64,000 nucleotides of DNA, from the NCBI RefSeq assembly GCF_024600715.1, contig NZ_CP102332.1, forward strand, positions 1,178,001-1,242,000. The letters are read 5' to 3'. Made by a program: the position numbers and the translations under genes. Every line of letters starts with the position of its first letter. Positions within the stretch are counted from its first letter, which is position 1. The notes under the pieces are model-generated. The model saw nothing but the letters and a program-made list of their open reading frames with translations, was not told where the DNA came from and searched no databases. Shown piece after piece: positions 49,419-58,282 of this stretch. This DNA comes from Streptomyces changanensis (GTDB lineage Bacteria; Actinomycetota; Actinomycetes; Streptomycetales; Streptomycetaceae).

Positions 49419-49727
49419 GGCGGAGACGGAGGCGGTCGCGGCCGGGCCGGACGGAGCCGGGGCGGGGCGGGGCGGACAAGGACGGGCCGAGGCGGGGCGG
49501 ACGGACAAGGACGGCTCGGGGCGGGGCGGACGGGGAGCCGACGCGCGGGCCGGGCCGTGCCGGTACGGCCGGGCGCGCGAGGCGGACGGCGCGGGAGTGG
49601 ACGCGGGCGCGCGGGCCGGACGGTACCGGCGGGGACGGGCGCGCGGCCGGAGGGTTGCCCGGTCCGGCCGGGCGCGCGGGCCGGGTCCGGACGTGGTGGT
49701 CCGGACCCGGCCCGTGCGCGGGGTGGG
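49419..49727. repeat. G-rich repeat region without genes
   Basis: About 310 bp between the pseudokinase and lipase genes are filled with short variants of CGGGGCGGACGGACAAGGACG (near 49468-49530) and GCGCGCGGGCCGG. No coding sequence is supported. No clear terminator hairpin could be read by eye. Confidence 0.55.
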
Positions 49728-50537
49728 TCAGGCGGCGTTGCGGAAGGCCGGCAGGTAGCCACCCGACTGACCGCCGGCCGTCGGGTGGTACGACTCTCCG
49801 ACGTTCACCCAGTTGACGCTGTGGAGCCAGGGGGCGCCGGAGCAGATCTCGTGGCCGGTGAAGGTCGGCACGACGTCGCCGAAGGTGAAGCCGTGGTCGG
49901 CGGCGCGCTTCGCGGTGGCCGTGTTGAGGTGGTCGGCGGCGCCGTTGATGGCACTGCGCTCGTTCTCGGTGAGCCCCGCCACGCAGGACCCGCCGAGCTT
50001 GTAGAAGCGGGGGTAGCCGAGGACGACGACGCGGGCGGACGGCGCCTTGGCCCGGATGGCGGAGTACACGGAGTCGAGGCGTCCGGGCAGGGTCGTGTCG
50101 ACGAAGCGCTTCGCCTCGTTGACGCGCGCGACGCAGGTGGCCTCGGACTGCAGCACGCAGGTGGTCATCACGTCGGCGAAGCCGGCGTCGTTGCCTCCGA
50201 TCGTGAGGGAGACGAGGTCCGTCCCGCTCGTGAGCGGGCCGAGCTGGTTGGCCGTCACATCACCCGTACGAGCGCCCGAGCAGGCGGTGAAGGCGAACGA
50301 CGAGGGTGAGTTCGCGGCCGCCCAGAGGGCGGGGTAGGCCCGCGTGGTGCGCTTGCAGGAGCCGCTCGCGGCGTCGTAGGCGCCGGCTCCGAGACCGGAG
50401 GAGTAGGAGTCGCCGAGGGCCACGTAGTCGACGGCGGCGGCCGAGGAGTCGGCCTGCGCGGTCCCCGCCCCGGTGAGGGTCAGGGCGGCGCCGAGGAGGA
50501 GCGAGGAGACCAGGGCGGCGGAGCGGGACGTTTTCAT
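49728..50537 (-). CDS. Secreted SGNH/GDSL-family lipase or esterase
   Basis: A 269-residue exported hydrolase. The signal peptide spans residues 1-30 (KTSRSAALVSSLLLGAALTL, cut after AQA). The block I nucleophile is in YVALGDSYSSGLGAG, block III Asn in LTIGGNDAGF, and block V Asp-x-x-His is replaced by the SxxH-like ESYHPTAGGQ, as in the Streptomyces rimosus-type lipases. Six cysteines in the mature part suggest three disulfides. It hydrolyses acyl esters outside the cell. It is monocistronic; ATG 50537 follows GGGGG. Confidence 0.92.
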   Translation of the reverse strand: MKTSRSAALVSSLLLGAALTLTGAGTAQADSSAAAVDYVALGDSYSSGLGAGAYDAASGSCKRTTRAYPALWAAANSPSSFAFTACSGARTGDVTANQLGPLTSGTDLVSLTIGGNDAGFADVMTTCVLQSEATCVARVNEAKRFVDTTLPGRLDSVYSAIRAKAPSARVVVLGYPRFYKLGGSCVAGLTENERSAINGAADHLNTATAKRAADHGFTFGDVVPTFTGHEICSGAPWLHSVNWVNVGESYHPTAGGQSGGYLPAFRNAA

Positions 50538-50757
50538 GCAACCCCCTTCAGCAGGATCTCTGCCTCGACTTTGGTAGCAGTACGCCGTGTTCATGCCAAG
50601 AGAAAACACGGAAAACGCCGGGGAGTTCACCCGCCCGGGGAGGCGCGCGTCACCACGCCGGCGCGCGCCGTACACCCCTGTGGCACGCGGCCGCCGGAGG
50701 GACGGCGCCGGCCAAAAGGCGGTGCGGAGGGCGCGGGCGTGTCGGATCATGGGCCCT

Positions 50758-51849
50758 ATGTCAGCCAACCCTCAGGACGCCCTGCCGATCCGGCTCACCG
50801 TCGACGACAGCGACTCCCCGTCCGACGTCGTGGACGCGCTGTTCCTCGGCCGGTTCGCGACGGGAGAGCAGCCGCACTCGCGCAGCCGCAGCCTCGACCG
50901 CGTCAGGTCCGGGTCCACGCTGTTGCCGCCGGGTGCCACGGTGCTGCGCTCCGCCCGCGCCGACGACCGCAGCGCCGTCCTCGCCGAGGGCGACGGATGG
51001 ACGCTGCTGGTCTCGCGCTGGAACCGGGGTGCGGACGTCACGGTCACCGCGGTCGACGAGGCGCTCGCCGAGCGGGTGCTGACGGACGCCACGCGCGACG
51101 CCCAGGACGAGCCCGAACCGCGCCCGGACGACGTCCCCATGGGCTTTTGGTACCTGTCGCCCCGGCGCGGCCCGCACCGCACGACGCGGCAGATCGCCGC
51201 GGGCGCGTGGGACGAGGTGCGGTCCAACTACACCGCCCCGGTGGCGGACGCGCTGGACCGGCTGATGAAGGTCACGCCCGACGACGTCACCGGGCGGCTG
51301 CTGCTCCTGCACGGCCCGCCGGGCACGGGCAAGACCTCCGCCCTGCGCACGCTCGCCCGGTCCTGGCGCGACTGGTGCCAGGTGGACTGCGTCCTCGACC
51401 CGGAGCGGCTCTTCGGCGACACCGGCTACCTGATGGACATCGCGATCGGCGAGGACGACGGCACGGGCAAGGGTCGCTGGCGGCTGCTCCTGCTGGAGGA
51501 CTGCGACGAGTTGATCCGCGGCGAGGCCAAGCACACCGCGGGTCAGGCCCTGTCGCGGCTGCTGAACCTGACGGACGGGCTGCTCGGGCAGGGCCGCAAC
51601 GTCCTGGTCGGCGTCACCACCAACGAGGACCTGGAGCGGCTGCACCCCGCCGTGGTCCGGCCCGGACGGTGCCTGGCCCGCATCGAGGTCGGCCCGCTGA
51701 GCCGGGCCGAGGCCGTGGGGTGGCTGGGGACCGAGGAGGGAGTCGGCCGGGACGGGGCCACCCTCGCCGAGCTGTACGCGCTGCGCCGCGGCACGTCCCC
51801 GACGGCCCTGCCGGAACCGCGCTCCCGCGAGGCCGGGTTGTACCTGTAG
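50758..51849 (+). CDS. AAA ATPase with DUF5925 N-terminal domain
   Basis: A 363-residue protein. Residues about 1-150 are the DUF5925 domain (DSDSPSDVVDALFLGRFATG). Residues about 160-320 are an AAA module with Walker A LLHGPPGTGKTSALRTLARS, Walker B WRLLLLEDCDELI, a sensor Asn in VGVTTNEDLERL and the arginine segment HPAVVRPGRC. Function is unknown; the AAA part resembles BCS1/FtsH-type remodelling ATPases. ATG 50758 lies seven bases after a -10-like GATCAT and lacks a ribosome site, so the message may be leaderless. No obvious partner is adjacent. Confidence 0.85.
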   Translation: MSANPQDALPIRLTVDDSDSPSDVVDALFLGRFATGEQPHSRSRSLDRVRSGSTLLPPGATVLRSARADDRSAVLAEGDGWTLLVSRWNRGADVTVTAVDEALAERVLTDATRDAQDEPEPRPDDVPMGFWYLSPRRGPHRTTRQIAAGAWDEVRSNYTAPVADALDRLMKVTPDDVTGRLLLLHGPPGTGKTSALRTLARSWRDWCQVDCVLDPERLFGDTGYLMDIAIGEDDGTGKGRWRLLLLEDCDELIRGEAKHTAGQALSRLLNLTDGLLGQGRNVLVGVTTNEDLERLHPAVVRPGRCLARIEVGPLSRAEAVGWLGTEEGVGRDGATLAELYALRRGTSPTALPEPRSREAGLYL

Positions 51850-52034
51850 GCGCCGCCCGGCGCGCACCGCCCGCCGCCCGACGCACACCGCCCGCACGGC
51901 CGGCGCTTGGCCCAAAGGCCCGCACGGCGCGGACGGCCGGCACGCGGCCCGGACGGCCCGCCCGCCCGCATGTACGACCGGCGCGCGGCCCGACAGCCCG
52001 CGCGCGTCGGGGGCGGTGCGCGTCGGGGACCCCA

Positions 52035-52101
52035 GGGCCGTGGGGGTCAGCCGCCGTAGCCGGCGCCCGGGGCCGTGGGGGTCAGCCGCCGTAGCCGGCG
52101 C
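52035..52101. repeat. 32-bp direct repeat duplicating the 3' end of the GntR gene
   Basis: A perfect 32-bp sequence containing GTCAGCCGCCGTAGCCGGCG occurs at 52035-52066 and 52070-52101. The second copy holds the last codons and the stop of the adjacent GntR gene, and the first is a non-coding duplicate just beyond the stop. It looks like a recent replication-slippage event. Confidence 0.9.
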
Positions 52102-52456
52102 GCAGGGCCTCCGCCACCGCCGCCTGCGCCTCGGCGCGCGACAGGCCCAGCCGCCGGGCCTCCCGGACGTACGTGGCGGCCGCCGCGGCGGCGTGGCGCT
52201 CGGCGGCGTCGCCGGCGGCGGCGACGAACGTGCCGGCGCGGCCCCGGGTCTCGATCACCCCGTCGGCCTCCAGCACGCGGTACGCCTTGGCGACGGTGTT
52301 CGCCGCCAGGCCCAGCTCCTGGGCGAGGCCGCGCACGGTCGGCAGCTTCGAGCCGACCGCGAGCCGGCCGGTCCTGGCCTGCTCCGCGATCTGGGCGCGC
52401 AGTTGTTCATACGGCGGGGTGGCCGTGTCCTGGTCGAGGGCGAGCTTCAGCGTCAC
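52082..52456 (-). CDS. GntR-family regulator, YtrA type
   Basis: A 124-residue regulator with a winged helix (ATPPYEQLRAQIAEQARTGR, then LPTVRGLAQELGLAANTVAK) and a short helical C-terminal dimerisation tail, the length of the YtrA subfamily. It has no ligand domain. YtrA proteins usually control adjacent ABC transporters, but none is present; the divergent gene encodes an acetyltransferase. GTG 52456 starts at the homology. The stop lies inside a 32-bp duplication. Confidence 0.9.
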   Translation of the reverse strand: MTLKLALDQDTATPPYEQLRAQIAEQARTGRLAVGSKLPTVRGLAQELGLAANTVAKAYRVLEADGVIETRGRAGTFVAAAGDAAERHAAAAAATYVREARRLGLSRAEAQAAVAEALRAGYGG

Positions 52457-52612
52457 GGGCCCGATTCTCCCCCACCGGCGGCCCCTCCCCACGCGGCGGA
52501 GGTTCCACGGCGGGCACCCGCACGACGAAGGTCGCCGCCACACGGCGGCCCTCCCCCCGCGCGGTGGAAAAAGGGAGGCGGCGTGGGCGGGGGCGCGCGT
52601 AGCGTCCCGGGC

Positions 52613-53536
52613 ATGACCGTGATCGTGCGTGAGTTCCGCCCCGAGGACGCGCCCGGGGTCACACGGGTGCGCCGGGCGTGCGCGCCGTACATCGTGACGA
52701 CGCCCGCGTCGGTGCTGTTCGACGTCGTGGCGTCGCCGCCCGCCCGCCGGTACCGCCTGCTGGTGGCAGAGCGGGACGGCGAGGCCGTCGGCTGGGCCGG
52801 CGCCGGCATCACCCACGAGAGCCCGGAGCCCGGGCAGGGGCACGTCTCCGCGGGGGTCCACCCGGACCACCGCGGGCGCGGGGTGGGGGGTCGGCTGCTG
52901 GCGGCCGCCGAGGAGCACCTGGCCGCCGCCGGGGCGCGGGCCGCGCACACATGGGTGGCGGGCCGTCCGGAGTGCCGGTCGTTCGCGGAGCGGCGCGGTT
53001 ACCTGTCCGCCCGCACCATGCGCTACCAGTTGCTGGACCTGGCCGCGGCCGCCCTGCCGGACCCCGTCGCGGCCCTCGCGCCGGGGGTGGAACTGCGGAC
53101 CGCGGCGGACTTCGCGGCCGACCCGCGCCCGCTGTTCGAGGCGGACGCCGAGGTGGTGGCGGACGAACCGACCGACGTGCCGGTGGTGTTGGACGACTAC
53201 GCCGACTGGCTCCGCGACACCTGGGGGGACCCGCTCCTCGACCACCGGCTCAGCACGGTGGTGCTCGTGGACGGGGAGGTGGCGGCGTTCACCGCCGCCC
53301 ACACCGACGGCGCCACCCGCTACGTCTCCGGGATGACCGGCACACGCCGCGCCCACCGCGGCCGCGGCCTCGCCGCGCTCGCCAAGACGGACTCGCTGCG
53401 CCGGGCGCGCGCCGCCGGCTTCCGGTCGGCGTACACGAGCAACGACTCCACGAACGCCCCGATGCTGGCCGTCAACCGGCGGCTCGGTTACCGCGTCTGC
53501 GCCACGGAGGTCGGACATGTCCGCACGCTCGGTTGA
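52613..53536 (+). CDS. Tandem-domain GNAT acetyltransferase
   Basis: A 307-residue protein with two GNAT domains. The first (about residues 1-140) has the acetyl-CoA loop VHPDHRGRGVGGRLL. The second (about 150-305) has GTRRAHRGRGLAALAK and AYTSNDSTNAPMLAVNRRLG. The substrate is unknown; similar proteins include mycothiol synthase-like acetyltransferases. ATG 52613 lies seven bases after TAGCGT (52600-52605), suggesting a leaderless transcript. It overlaps the DUF402 gene by 20 bases. Confidence 0.88.
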   Translation: MTVIVREFRPEDAPGVTRVRRACAPYIVTTPASVLFDVVASPPARRYRLLVAERDGEAVGWAGAGITHESPEPGQGHVSAGVHPDHRGRGVGGRLLAAAEEHLAAAGARAAHTWVAGRPECRSFAERRGYLSARTMRYQLLDLAAAALPDPVAALAPGVELRTAADFAADPRPLFEADAEVVADEPTDVPVVLDDYADWLRDTWGDPLLDHRLSTVVLVDGEVAAFTAAHTDGATRYVSGMTGTRRAHRGRGLAALAKTDSLRRARAAGFRSAYTSNDSTNAPMLAVNRRLGYRVCATEVGHVRTLG

Positions 53537-53990
53537 CGTCGTGCTCGTCAAGGCGGGCCGCACGAAGATCCGCTACCCGGCGGAGGTCCTCTCCGACGAC
53601 GGCACGCTGCTGACGGTGCGCGCCGCGTGGGCGGGCGAGGGGGTGCGGGACTTCGGGTTCGTCCGGTTCGAGCCGGGCGACGTCTTCACGGAGCACTACG
53701 GGCGGGACCGGTGGTACTCCGTCAAGGAGGTCCGGGCCGCCGACGGCACGCTGAAGGGCTGGTACTGCGACATCACCCGGCCCGCCGAGGTGACCGCCGC
53801 CGAGGTGGTCGTCGAGGACCTGGACCTGGACCTGTGGGTGTCGGCGGACCGGACGCGGGTGCTGCGGCTGGACGAGGACGAGTTCGCCGCGAGCGGCCTC
53901 GCCGACCGCGACCCCGCCGCCGCGGCCCGCGCGGTGGAGGCCCTGGACGCCCTGGAGGCCCGGGCCCGTCAGGGCAGCGCCTTGCGGTAG
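53517..53990 (+). CDS. DUF402 domain protein (nucleoside phosphatase-like)
   Basis: A 157-residue protein with the DUF402 pattern EHYGRDRWYSVKEVRAADGT then LKGWYCDITRPAEV, and the acidic metal segment VVEDLDLDLWVSADR. Relatives include Staphylococcus Ntdp nucleoside tri/diphosphatase and FomD. The Asp/Glu cluster needed for metal is present. ATG 53517 lies within the 3' end of the acetyltransferase gene, so translation is coupled. Its 3' end overlaps the convergent acetyltransferase gene by 22 bases. Confidence 0.85.
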   Translation: MSARSVDVVLVKAGRTKIRYPAEVLSDDGTLLTVRAAWAGEGVRDFGFVRFEPGDVFTEHYGRDRWYSVKEVRAADGTLKGWYCDITRPAEVTAAEVVVEDLDLDLWVSADRTRVLRLDEDEFAASGLADRDPAAAARAVEALDALEARARQGSALR

Positions 53991-54415
53991 TGGACGCGGT
54001 CGTAGGGGCCGTCGACACGGCGCTCCACGACCTCGTAGCCGTACCGCTCGTACATCGCCTGGTTCTCCCACATCATGGCGTTCGTCAGCAGCCGCACCTC
54101 GGGGCGGCCCAGGGCGCGGGCACGGTCCTCCACGAAGGCGAGGAGGCGGCGGCCGAGGCCCGTGCCCCGGGCGTCGGGGTGGACGGCGACGCTGTCGAGG
54201 TACAGGTGGTCGGGTTCGGTCCGCACGACGACCAGCCCCCGGACCGGTGCGCCGGTGACGAACACCCGCCCCGCCGCCACGTCCGCCGCGTGGTCCGCCT
54301 CCATCGGCGCCGGGACGACACCGATCCGGGCGATGTAGTGGCGGTAGGCGGCATCGGTGACGTCCCGTACGGCGGGGACGTCGGTGGGGTCGGCGGGGCG
54401 AACGGCGTCGGTCAC
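53969..54415 (-). CDS. GNAT-family N-acetyltransferase
   Basis: A 148-residue single-domain GNAT. The acetyl-CoA-binding motif A is [20 protein letters not shown], followed by the motif B region [20 protein letters not shown]. Substrate unknown. The start ATG 54415 overlaps the TctA stop by four bases, so it is the last gene of the tricarboxylate transporter operon by position. A functional link to transport is not evident. Confidence 0.88.
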   Translation of the reverse strand: MTDAVRPADPTDVPAVRDVTDAAYRHYIARIGVVPAPMEADHAADVAAGRVFVTGAPVRGLVVVRTEPDHLYLDSVAVHPDARGTGLGRRLLAFVEDRARALGRPEVRLLTNAMMWENQAMYERYGYEVVERRVDGPYDRVHYRKALP

Positions 54416-55908
54416 GACGTCAGGTTACGGCGGCGGGCGAGCGCCCCGCGGATCAGGGGCCAGGCCAGCAGCAGGGCGACGACGCAGTAGACGGTGACGG
54501 AGAAGGGCGTGTCGACGAGGCCGGTGAGGCTGCCGTCGCTGATCTGGAGGGCGCGGCGCAGCTGCTGTTCGGCGGCCGGTCCGAGGATGACACCGATGAC
54601 GGCGGGCAGCACCGGCAGGCCGTAACGCCGCATGCCGAAGCCGATCAGGCCGATGACGAGCAGCACCACCAGGTCGAGGGCCTCCCCGCCGACCGCGTAC
54701 GCGCCGACGGAGGCGAAGAAGAGGATGCCCGCGTACAGGTAGGGGCGGGGGATGCGCAGGAGCCTCGCCCACAGCGGGGCCAGCGGCAGGTTCAGCGCGA
54801 GCAGGAGCACCATGCCGACGAAGAGGGAGGCGATCAGCCCCCACACCAGCTGCGGTTCGCGTTCGAAGAGCAGCGGTCCGGGCTGGATGCCGTACTGCTG
54901 GAACGCCGCGAGCATGACGGCGGCGACGGCCGTGGTGGGCAGGCCCAGCGTCAGCATCGAGACCAGGGTGCCCGCGGCCGACGCCGACGCGGCGGACTCC
55001 GGCCCGGCGACGCCCTCGATGGCGCCGCGCCCGAACTCGTCGCGGTGGCGGGAGAGCCTCTTCTCGGTGACGTACGACAGGAAGGTGGGGATCTCGGCGC
55101 CGCCGGCGGGTATGGCGCCGAACGGGAAGCCGATGAGGGGGCCGCGCAGCCACGGCTTCCAGGTGCGGCGCAGGTCGGAGCGGGCGAGCCAGGGCCGGCC
55201 GACGGGCAGGGCGTCGGCGGTGCCGCGGCGCAGGTGGGCGGCGACCCAGAGGGCCTCGCCGATGGCGAAGAGGCCGACCGCCACGATGACGACGTCGATG
55301 CCGTCGGCGAGTTGGAGGGAGCCGAAGGTGAGCCGGGGCCGGCCGGTCATCCGGTCCAGGCCGACCAGGCCGATGCTGAGCCCGACCAGCAGTGAGGCCA
55401 GCCCGCGGATGCGGGAGGAGCCGAGGACGGACGTGACGGCGATGAAGGCCAGCACCATGATCGCGAAGTAGTCGGGCGCGCCGATGTCGACGGCGAGCGC
55501 GGCGACGGCCGGGGCGAGCGCGACCAGCAGGACGGTGCCGATCATGCCGCCGGCGAAGTGGCCGCCGGCCGCAGCGGCGAGGGCCTGGGCGCCGCGGCCG
55601 GACTTCGCCATGGGGTTGCCCTCGATGGCGGCGACCACGGCGGCGCTCTCGCCGGGGGTGTTCAGCAGGATCGACGTGGTGGAGCCGCCGAACATGGCGC
55701 CGTAGTAGATGCCGGCGAACATGATGAACGCGCCGGTCGGCTCCAGGCCGTAGGTGACGGGCAGGAGCAGGGCGACGGCCATGGCGGGGCCGATGCCGGG
55801 CAGGACGCCGATGGCGGTGCCGAGGAGGACCCCGACCGCCGCCCACAGCAGGTTGAGGGGGGTGAGGGCGGTGCCGAAGCCGTCGACGAGGGAGTTCAGG
55901 GAATCCAT
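54412..55908 (-). CDS. tctA: Tripartite tricarboxylate transporter, large permease TctA
   Basis: A 498-residue protein with about 11-12 membrane segments. The TctA-family segments [60 protein letters not shown] and [20 protein letters not shown] are present. It forms the channel part of the TctABC secondary transporter for citrate or other tricarboxylates or dicarboxylates. It overlaps tctB by one base and the following acetyltransferase gene by four. The set tctC-tctB-tctA is in the usual order. Confidence 0.95.
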   Translation of the reverse strand: MDSLNSLVDGFGTALTPLNLLWAAVGVLLGTAIGVLPGIGPAMAVALLLPVTYGLEPTGAFIMFAGIYYGAMFGGSTTSILLNTPGESAAVVAAIEGNPMAKSGRGAQALAAAAGGHFAGGMIGTVLLVALAPAVAALAVDIGAPDYFAIMVLAFIAVTSVLGSSRIRGLASLLVGLSIGLVGLDRMTGRPRLTFGSLQLADGIDVVIVAVGLFAIGEALWVAAHLRRGTADALPVGRPWLARSDLRRTWKPWLRGPLIGFPFGAIPAGGAEIPTFLSYVTEKRLSRHRDEFGRGAIEGVAGPESAASASAAGTLVSMLTLGLPTTAVAAVMLAAFQQYGIQPGPLLFEREPQLVWGLIASLFVGMVLLLALNLPLAPLWARLLRIPRPYLYAGILFFASVGAYAVGGEALDLVVLLVIGLIGFGMRRYGLPVLPAVIGVILGPAAEQQLRRALQISDGSLTGLVDTPFSVTVYCVVALLLAWPLIRGALARRRNLTS

Positions 55909-56486
55909 CAGATCACTCCCATGAGGGGGCCGCCGGGGAGCGGGACGCCGAGCAGGTGGTCGAAGACGACGTAGGTGACGAGGGAGAGCACGGCCGCGAC
56001 GAGCGGGTCGCGGTCGGTGCGGCGGCTGCCGAGGGCGTACGCGGAGCCCCAGAAGAGGAGCGCGCCGGAGATCGGGAAGCCGAGCGGTTCGATGAGGACG
56101 GCGTTGCCGAGGAACACGCCGACGAGCAGCAGCACCGTGCGCGCGTCGCCGGGTTCGGACAGGTCGACGTCCTCGCCGCCCTCGGCCTCGCCGCGCCCGC
56201 CGCGCAGGACGTCCACGGTGAGGAGGACGGCCACGAGGACCAGCCCGGCGCCGACCACGAGGGGCACGGTGCGGGGGCCGACGGGGCCGCGCTGGGCGAT
56301 GTCGACGCTCATGGTGAGGGCGTCGGTGAGGACGAGGACGCCGAGGAGCAGCAGCAGGACGCCGACGCCGAGCTCGGAGTGGTCGCGCAGCCAGGCGCGG
56401 CGGCTCCGCACGGCGGGGGCGCCGCCGGGGGACCCGGGGGTGCCGTGCGGGGTGGGGCCGCCCGGCTGGGGGGTGGGGGTGCTCAC
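55908..56486 (-). CDS. tctB: Tripartite tricarboxylate transporter, small permease TctB
   Basis: A 192-residue protein with four membrane segments after a Pro/Gly-rich cytoplasmic head of about 40 residues. The DUF1468/TctB pattern includes [36 protein letters not shown] and the last span [23 protein letters not shown] 56486 overlaps the tctC stop and the stop overlaps the tctA ATG. It is the small membrane subunit of the complex. Confidence 0.9.
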   Translation of the reverse strand: MSTPTPQPGGPTPHGTPGSPGGAPAVRSRRAWLRDHSELGVGVLLLLLGVLVLTDALTMSVDIAQRGPVGPRTVPLVVGAGLVLVAVLLTVDVLRGGRGEAEGGEDVDLSEPGDARTVLLLVGVFLGNAVLIEPLGFPISGALLFWGSAYALGSRRTDRDPLVAAVLSLVTYVVFDHLLGVPLPGGPLMGVI

Positions 56487-57466
56487 AGTCCGAGCTCCTT
56501 CAGTACGTCGGCGACGCGCTGGTCCTGCCGGTCCAGGAACGTGCCGAAGGCGTCCCCGGCGAGGAACGCGTCCGTCCAGCCGTTCTCCTCCAGCGACCGG
56601 CGCCACTGCGGCGAGGCGTGCAGGGCGGTGACGAGGGCGACGAGCCGGTCGCGTTCGGCTTCGGTCAGTCCCGGCGGGGCGACGATGCCGCGCCAGTTGG
56701 TGAACTCGGTGTCGAGCCCGGACTCGCGGAGGGTGGGGGCGTCGAGGCCGGGGACCCGCTCGGCGCCGGTGACGGCCAGGACGCGGAGCTCGCCCGCCTG
56801 GATCTGGTCGAGGTACTCGCCGACGCCGGAGACGCCGAAGGCGACCTTGTCGCCGAGGATCGAGGCGAGGAGCTCGCCGCCGCCGTCGAAGGGCACGTAG
56901 TTGACCGACCGGGGGGCGATCCCGGCCGCCTGCGCCATGAGCATCGGTGCGAGGTGGTCGGGGCCGCCGGGCGACGAGCCGCCGCCGACGGGCAGCTTGC
57001 CGGGGTTCGCCCGCCAGGCGGCGAGGAGGTCGCGGAGGGTCCGGTACGGGGAGTCCTTGGACACCACGACGATGTCCTGCTCCTCGGTGAGCCGGGCGAT
57101 GGGCGTGGTGTCGGCGAGGGTCCTGGGGGCCTTGTTGGTGTGGACGGCCCCGACGACGCCGAGCCCCATCGACATGGCGATCCGGCCGTTGCCGTGTTCG
57201 CCGACGAGATGGGCCAGGCCGACGGTGCCGCCGGCGCCGGGCAGGTTGAAGACCTCGATGTCGCGGGTCAGCCCGGCGTCCTCGGCGTTCCTGGCCGCGG
57301 TGCGCGCGGTGATGTCGTAGCCGCCGCCGGGGGTGTTGGGGACCATGAGCCGCAGGCCGGGGATGTGGGTGCCGGTCTCGGAGCCGCTGCCGGGTTCGAG
57401 CAGCGGCGGCCCCACGAGCACCAGCAGCGCCGCCCCGAGCAGGGCGAGGGGAGTGCGCAGTCGCAC
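56483..57466 (-). CDS. tctC: Tripartite tricarboxylate transporter, substrate-binding protein TctC
   Basis: A 327-residue extracytoplasmic solute receptor. There is a signal peptide at residues 1-28 ([20 protein letters not shown]) without a lipobox Cys. The Bug/TctC-family segments are [34 protein letters not shown] and [13 protein letters not shown], with [19 protein letters not shown] after them. It captures the substrate and delivers it to TctAB. GTG 57466 follows GAAAGG. It is the first gene of tctCBA and divergent from a response regulator gene. Confidence 0.93.
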   Translation of the reverse strand: MRLRTPLALLGAALLVLVGPPLLEPGSGSETGTHIPGLRLMVPNTPGGGYDITARTAARNAEDAGLTRDIEVFNLPGAGGTVGLAHLVGEHGNGRIAMSMGLGVVGAVHTNKAPRTLADTTPIARLTEEQDIVVVSKDSPYRTLRDLLAAWRANPGKLPVGGGSSPGGPDHLAPMLMAQAAGIAPRSVNYVPFDGGGELLASILGDKVAFGVSGVGEYLDQIQAGELRVLAVTGAERVPGLDAPTLRESGLDTEFTNWRGIVAPPGLTEAERDRLVALVTALHASPQWRRSLEENGWTDAFLAGDAFGTFLDRQDQRVADVLKELGL

Positions 57467-57557
57467 GGGTGCCGCCTTTCGGTCTGGGTTTTCCGGGGAG
57501 TGCGCCACATGTTGCCCACGCGTGAACGAGATGTCTCCGTTCCGCAACCAACGGACG

Positions 57558-57593
57558 TTGTGGTCCTTGTGGTCGCGGCCTACCGTTCTCCCG
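57558..57593 (+). promoter_or_regulatory. Response-regulator promoter with leaderless start
   Basis: TTGTGG (57558-57563), a 17-bp spacer and TACCGT (57581-57586) lie six bases before GTG 57593. No ribosome site is present. The promoter is within the 126-bp divergent region shared with tctCBA. Confidence 0.5.
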
Positions 57594-58282
57594 TGACGAG
57601 GGTGCTGGTGGTGGACGACGACTTCATGGTCGCCAAGCTGCACGGCCGCTACGTGTCCGCGGTGGACGGCTTCGAGGTCGCCGGGGTGGCACACAGCGGC
57701 GCCGACGCGCTGCGCGCCGCCCGGGAGCTGCGCCCCGACCTCCTGCTGCTCGACGTGTACCTGCCCGACATGGACGGCATCGAGGTGCTGCGGGCCGTAC
57801 GGGCGGAGGAGGAGCGCGCGGGACGGGGTACCGCCCACGCGGACGCGCTGTTCATCACGGCGGCCCGGGACGCGGCCACGGTCCGGTCGGCCCTGCGGGC
57901 GGGCGCGCTGCACTATCTGATCAAGCCGTTCAGCCAGGCGGCGCTGCGCGAGCAGCTGCTGCACGCCGCGTCGGTCCGCACCCGCCTCGCGGCGCTGGAC
58001 GAGGCGCGCCAGGAGGACGTCGACCGGATCTTCGGCACCCGGCCGCGGGCGGCCCGGGAGCTGCCGAAGGGGCTGGCCGCGCACACGGCGGACCTGGTGG
58101 AGCGCGTCCTGCGGGCGCACCCGGCCGGGTTGTCCGCCTCGGAGTGCGCGGAGGCGGGCTCCCTGTCCCGGGTGAGCGCCCGCCGCTACCTGGAGTACTT
58201 CGCGGAGACGGGCCGCGCCGAGGTGGCCCTCCGCTACGGCGGCACGGGCCGCCCGGAGCGGCGCTACCGCCCCGTGGGCTGA
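57593..58282 (+). CDS. CitB/DcuR-type response regulator
   Basis: A 229-residue two-component regulator. The receiver domain (residues 1-125) has the acidic pair in VLVVDDDFMVAKLHGRYVSA, the phospho-acceptor Asp in LLLLDVYLPDMDG, Thr in FITAARD and Lys in YLIKPFS. The C-terminal output domain carries a helix-turn-helix LSASECAEAGSLSRVSARRY, as in CitT/DctR regulators that switch on carboxylate transport. It is divergent from tctCBA, its probable target. A CitA-type sensor kinase would normally be adjacent, but none is present. Confidence 0.9.
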   Translation: MTRVLVVDDDFMVAKLHGRYVSAVDGFEVAGVAHSGADALRAARELRPDLLLLDVYLPDMDGIEVLRAVRAEEERAGRGTAHADALFITAARDAATVRSALRAGALHYLIKPFSQAALREQLLHAASVRTRLAALDEARQEDVDRIFGTRPRAARELPKGLAAHTADLVERVLRAHPAGLSASECAEAGSLSRVSARRYLEYFAETGRAEVALRYGGTGRPERRYRPVG

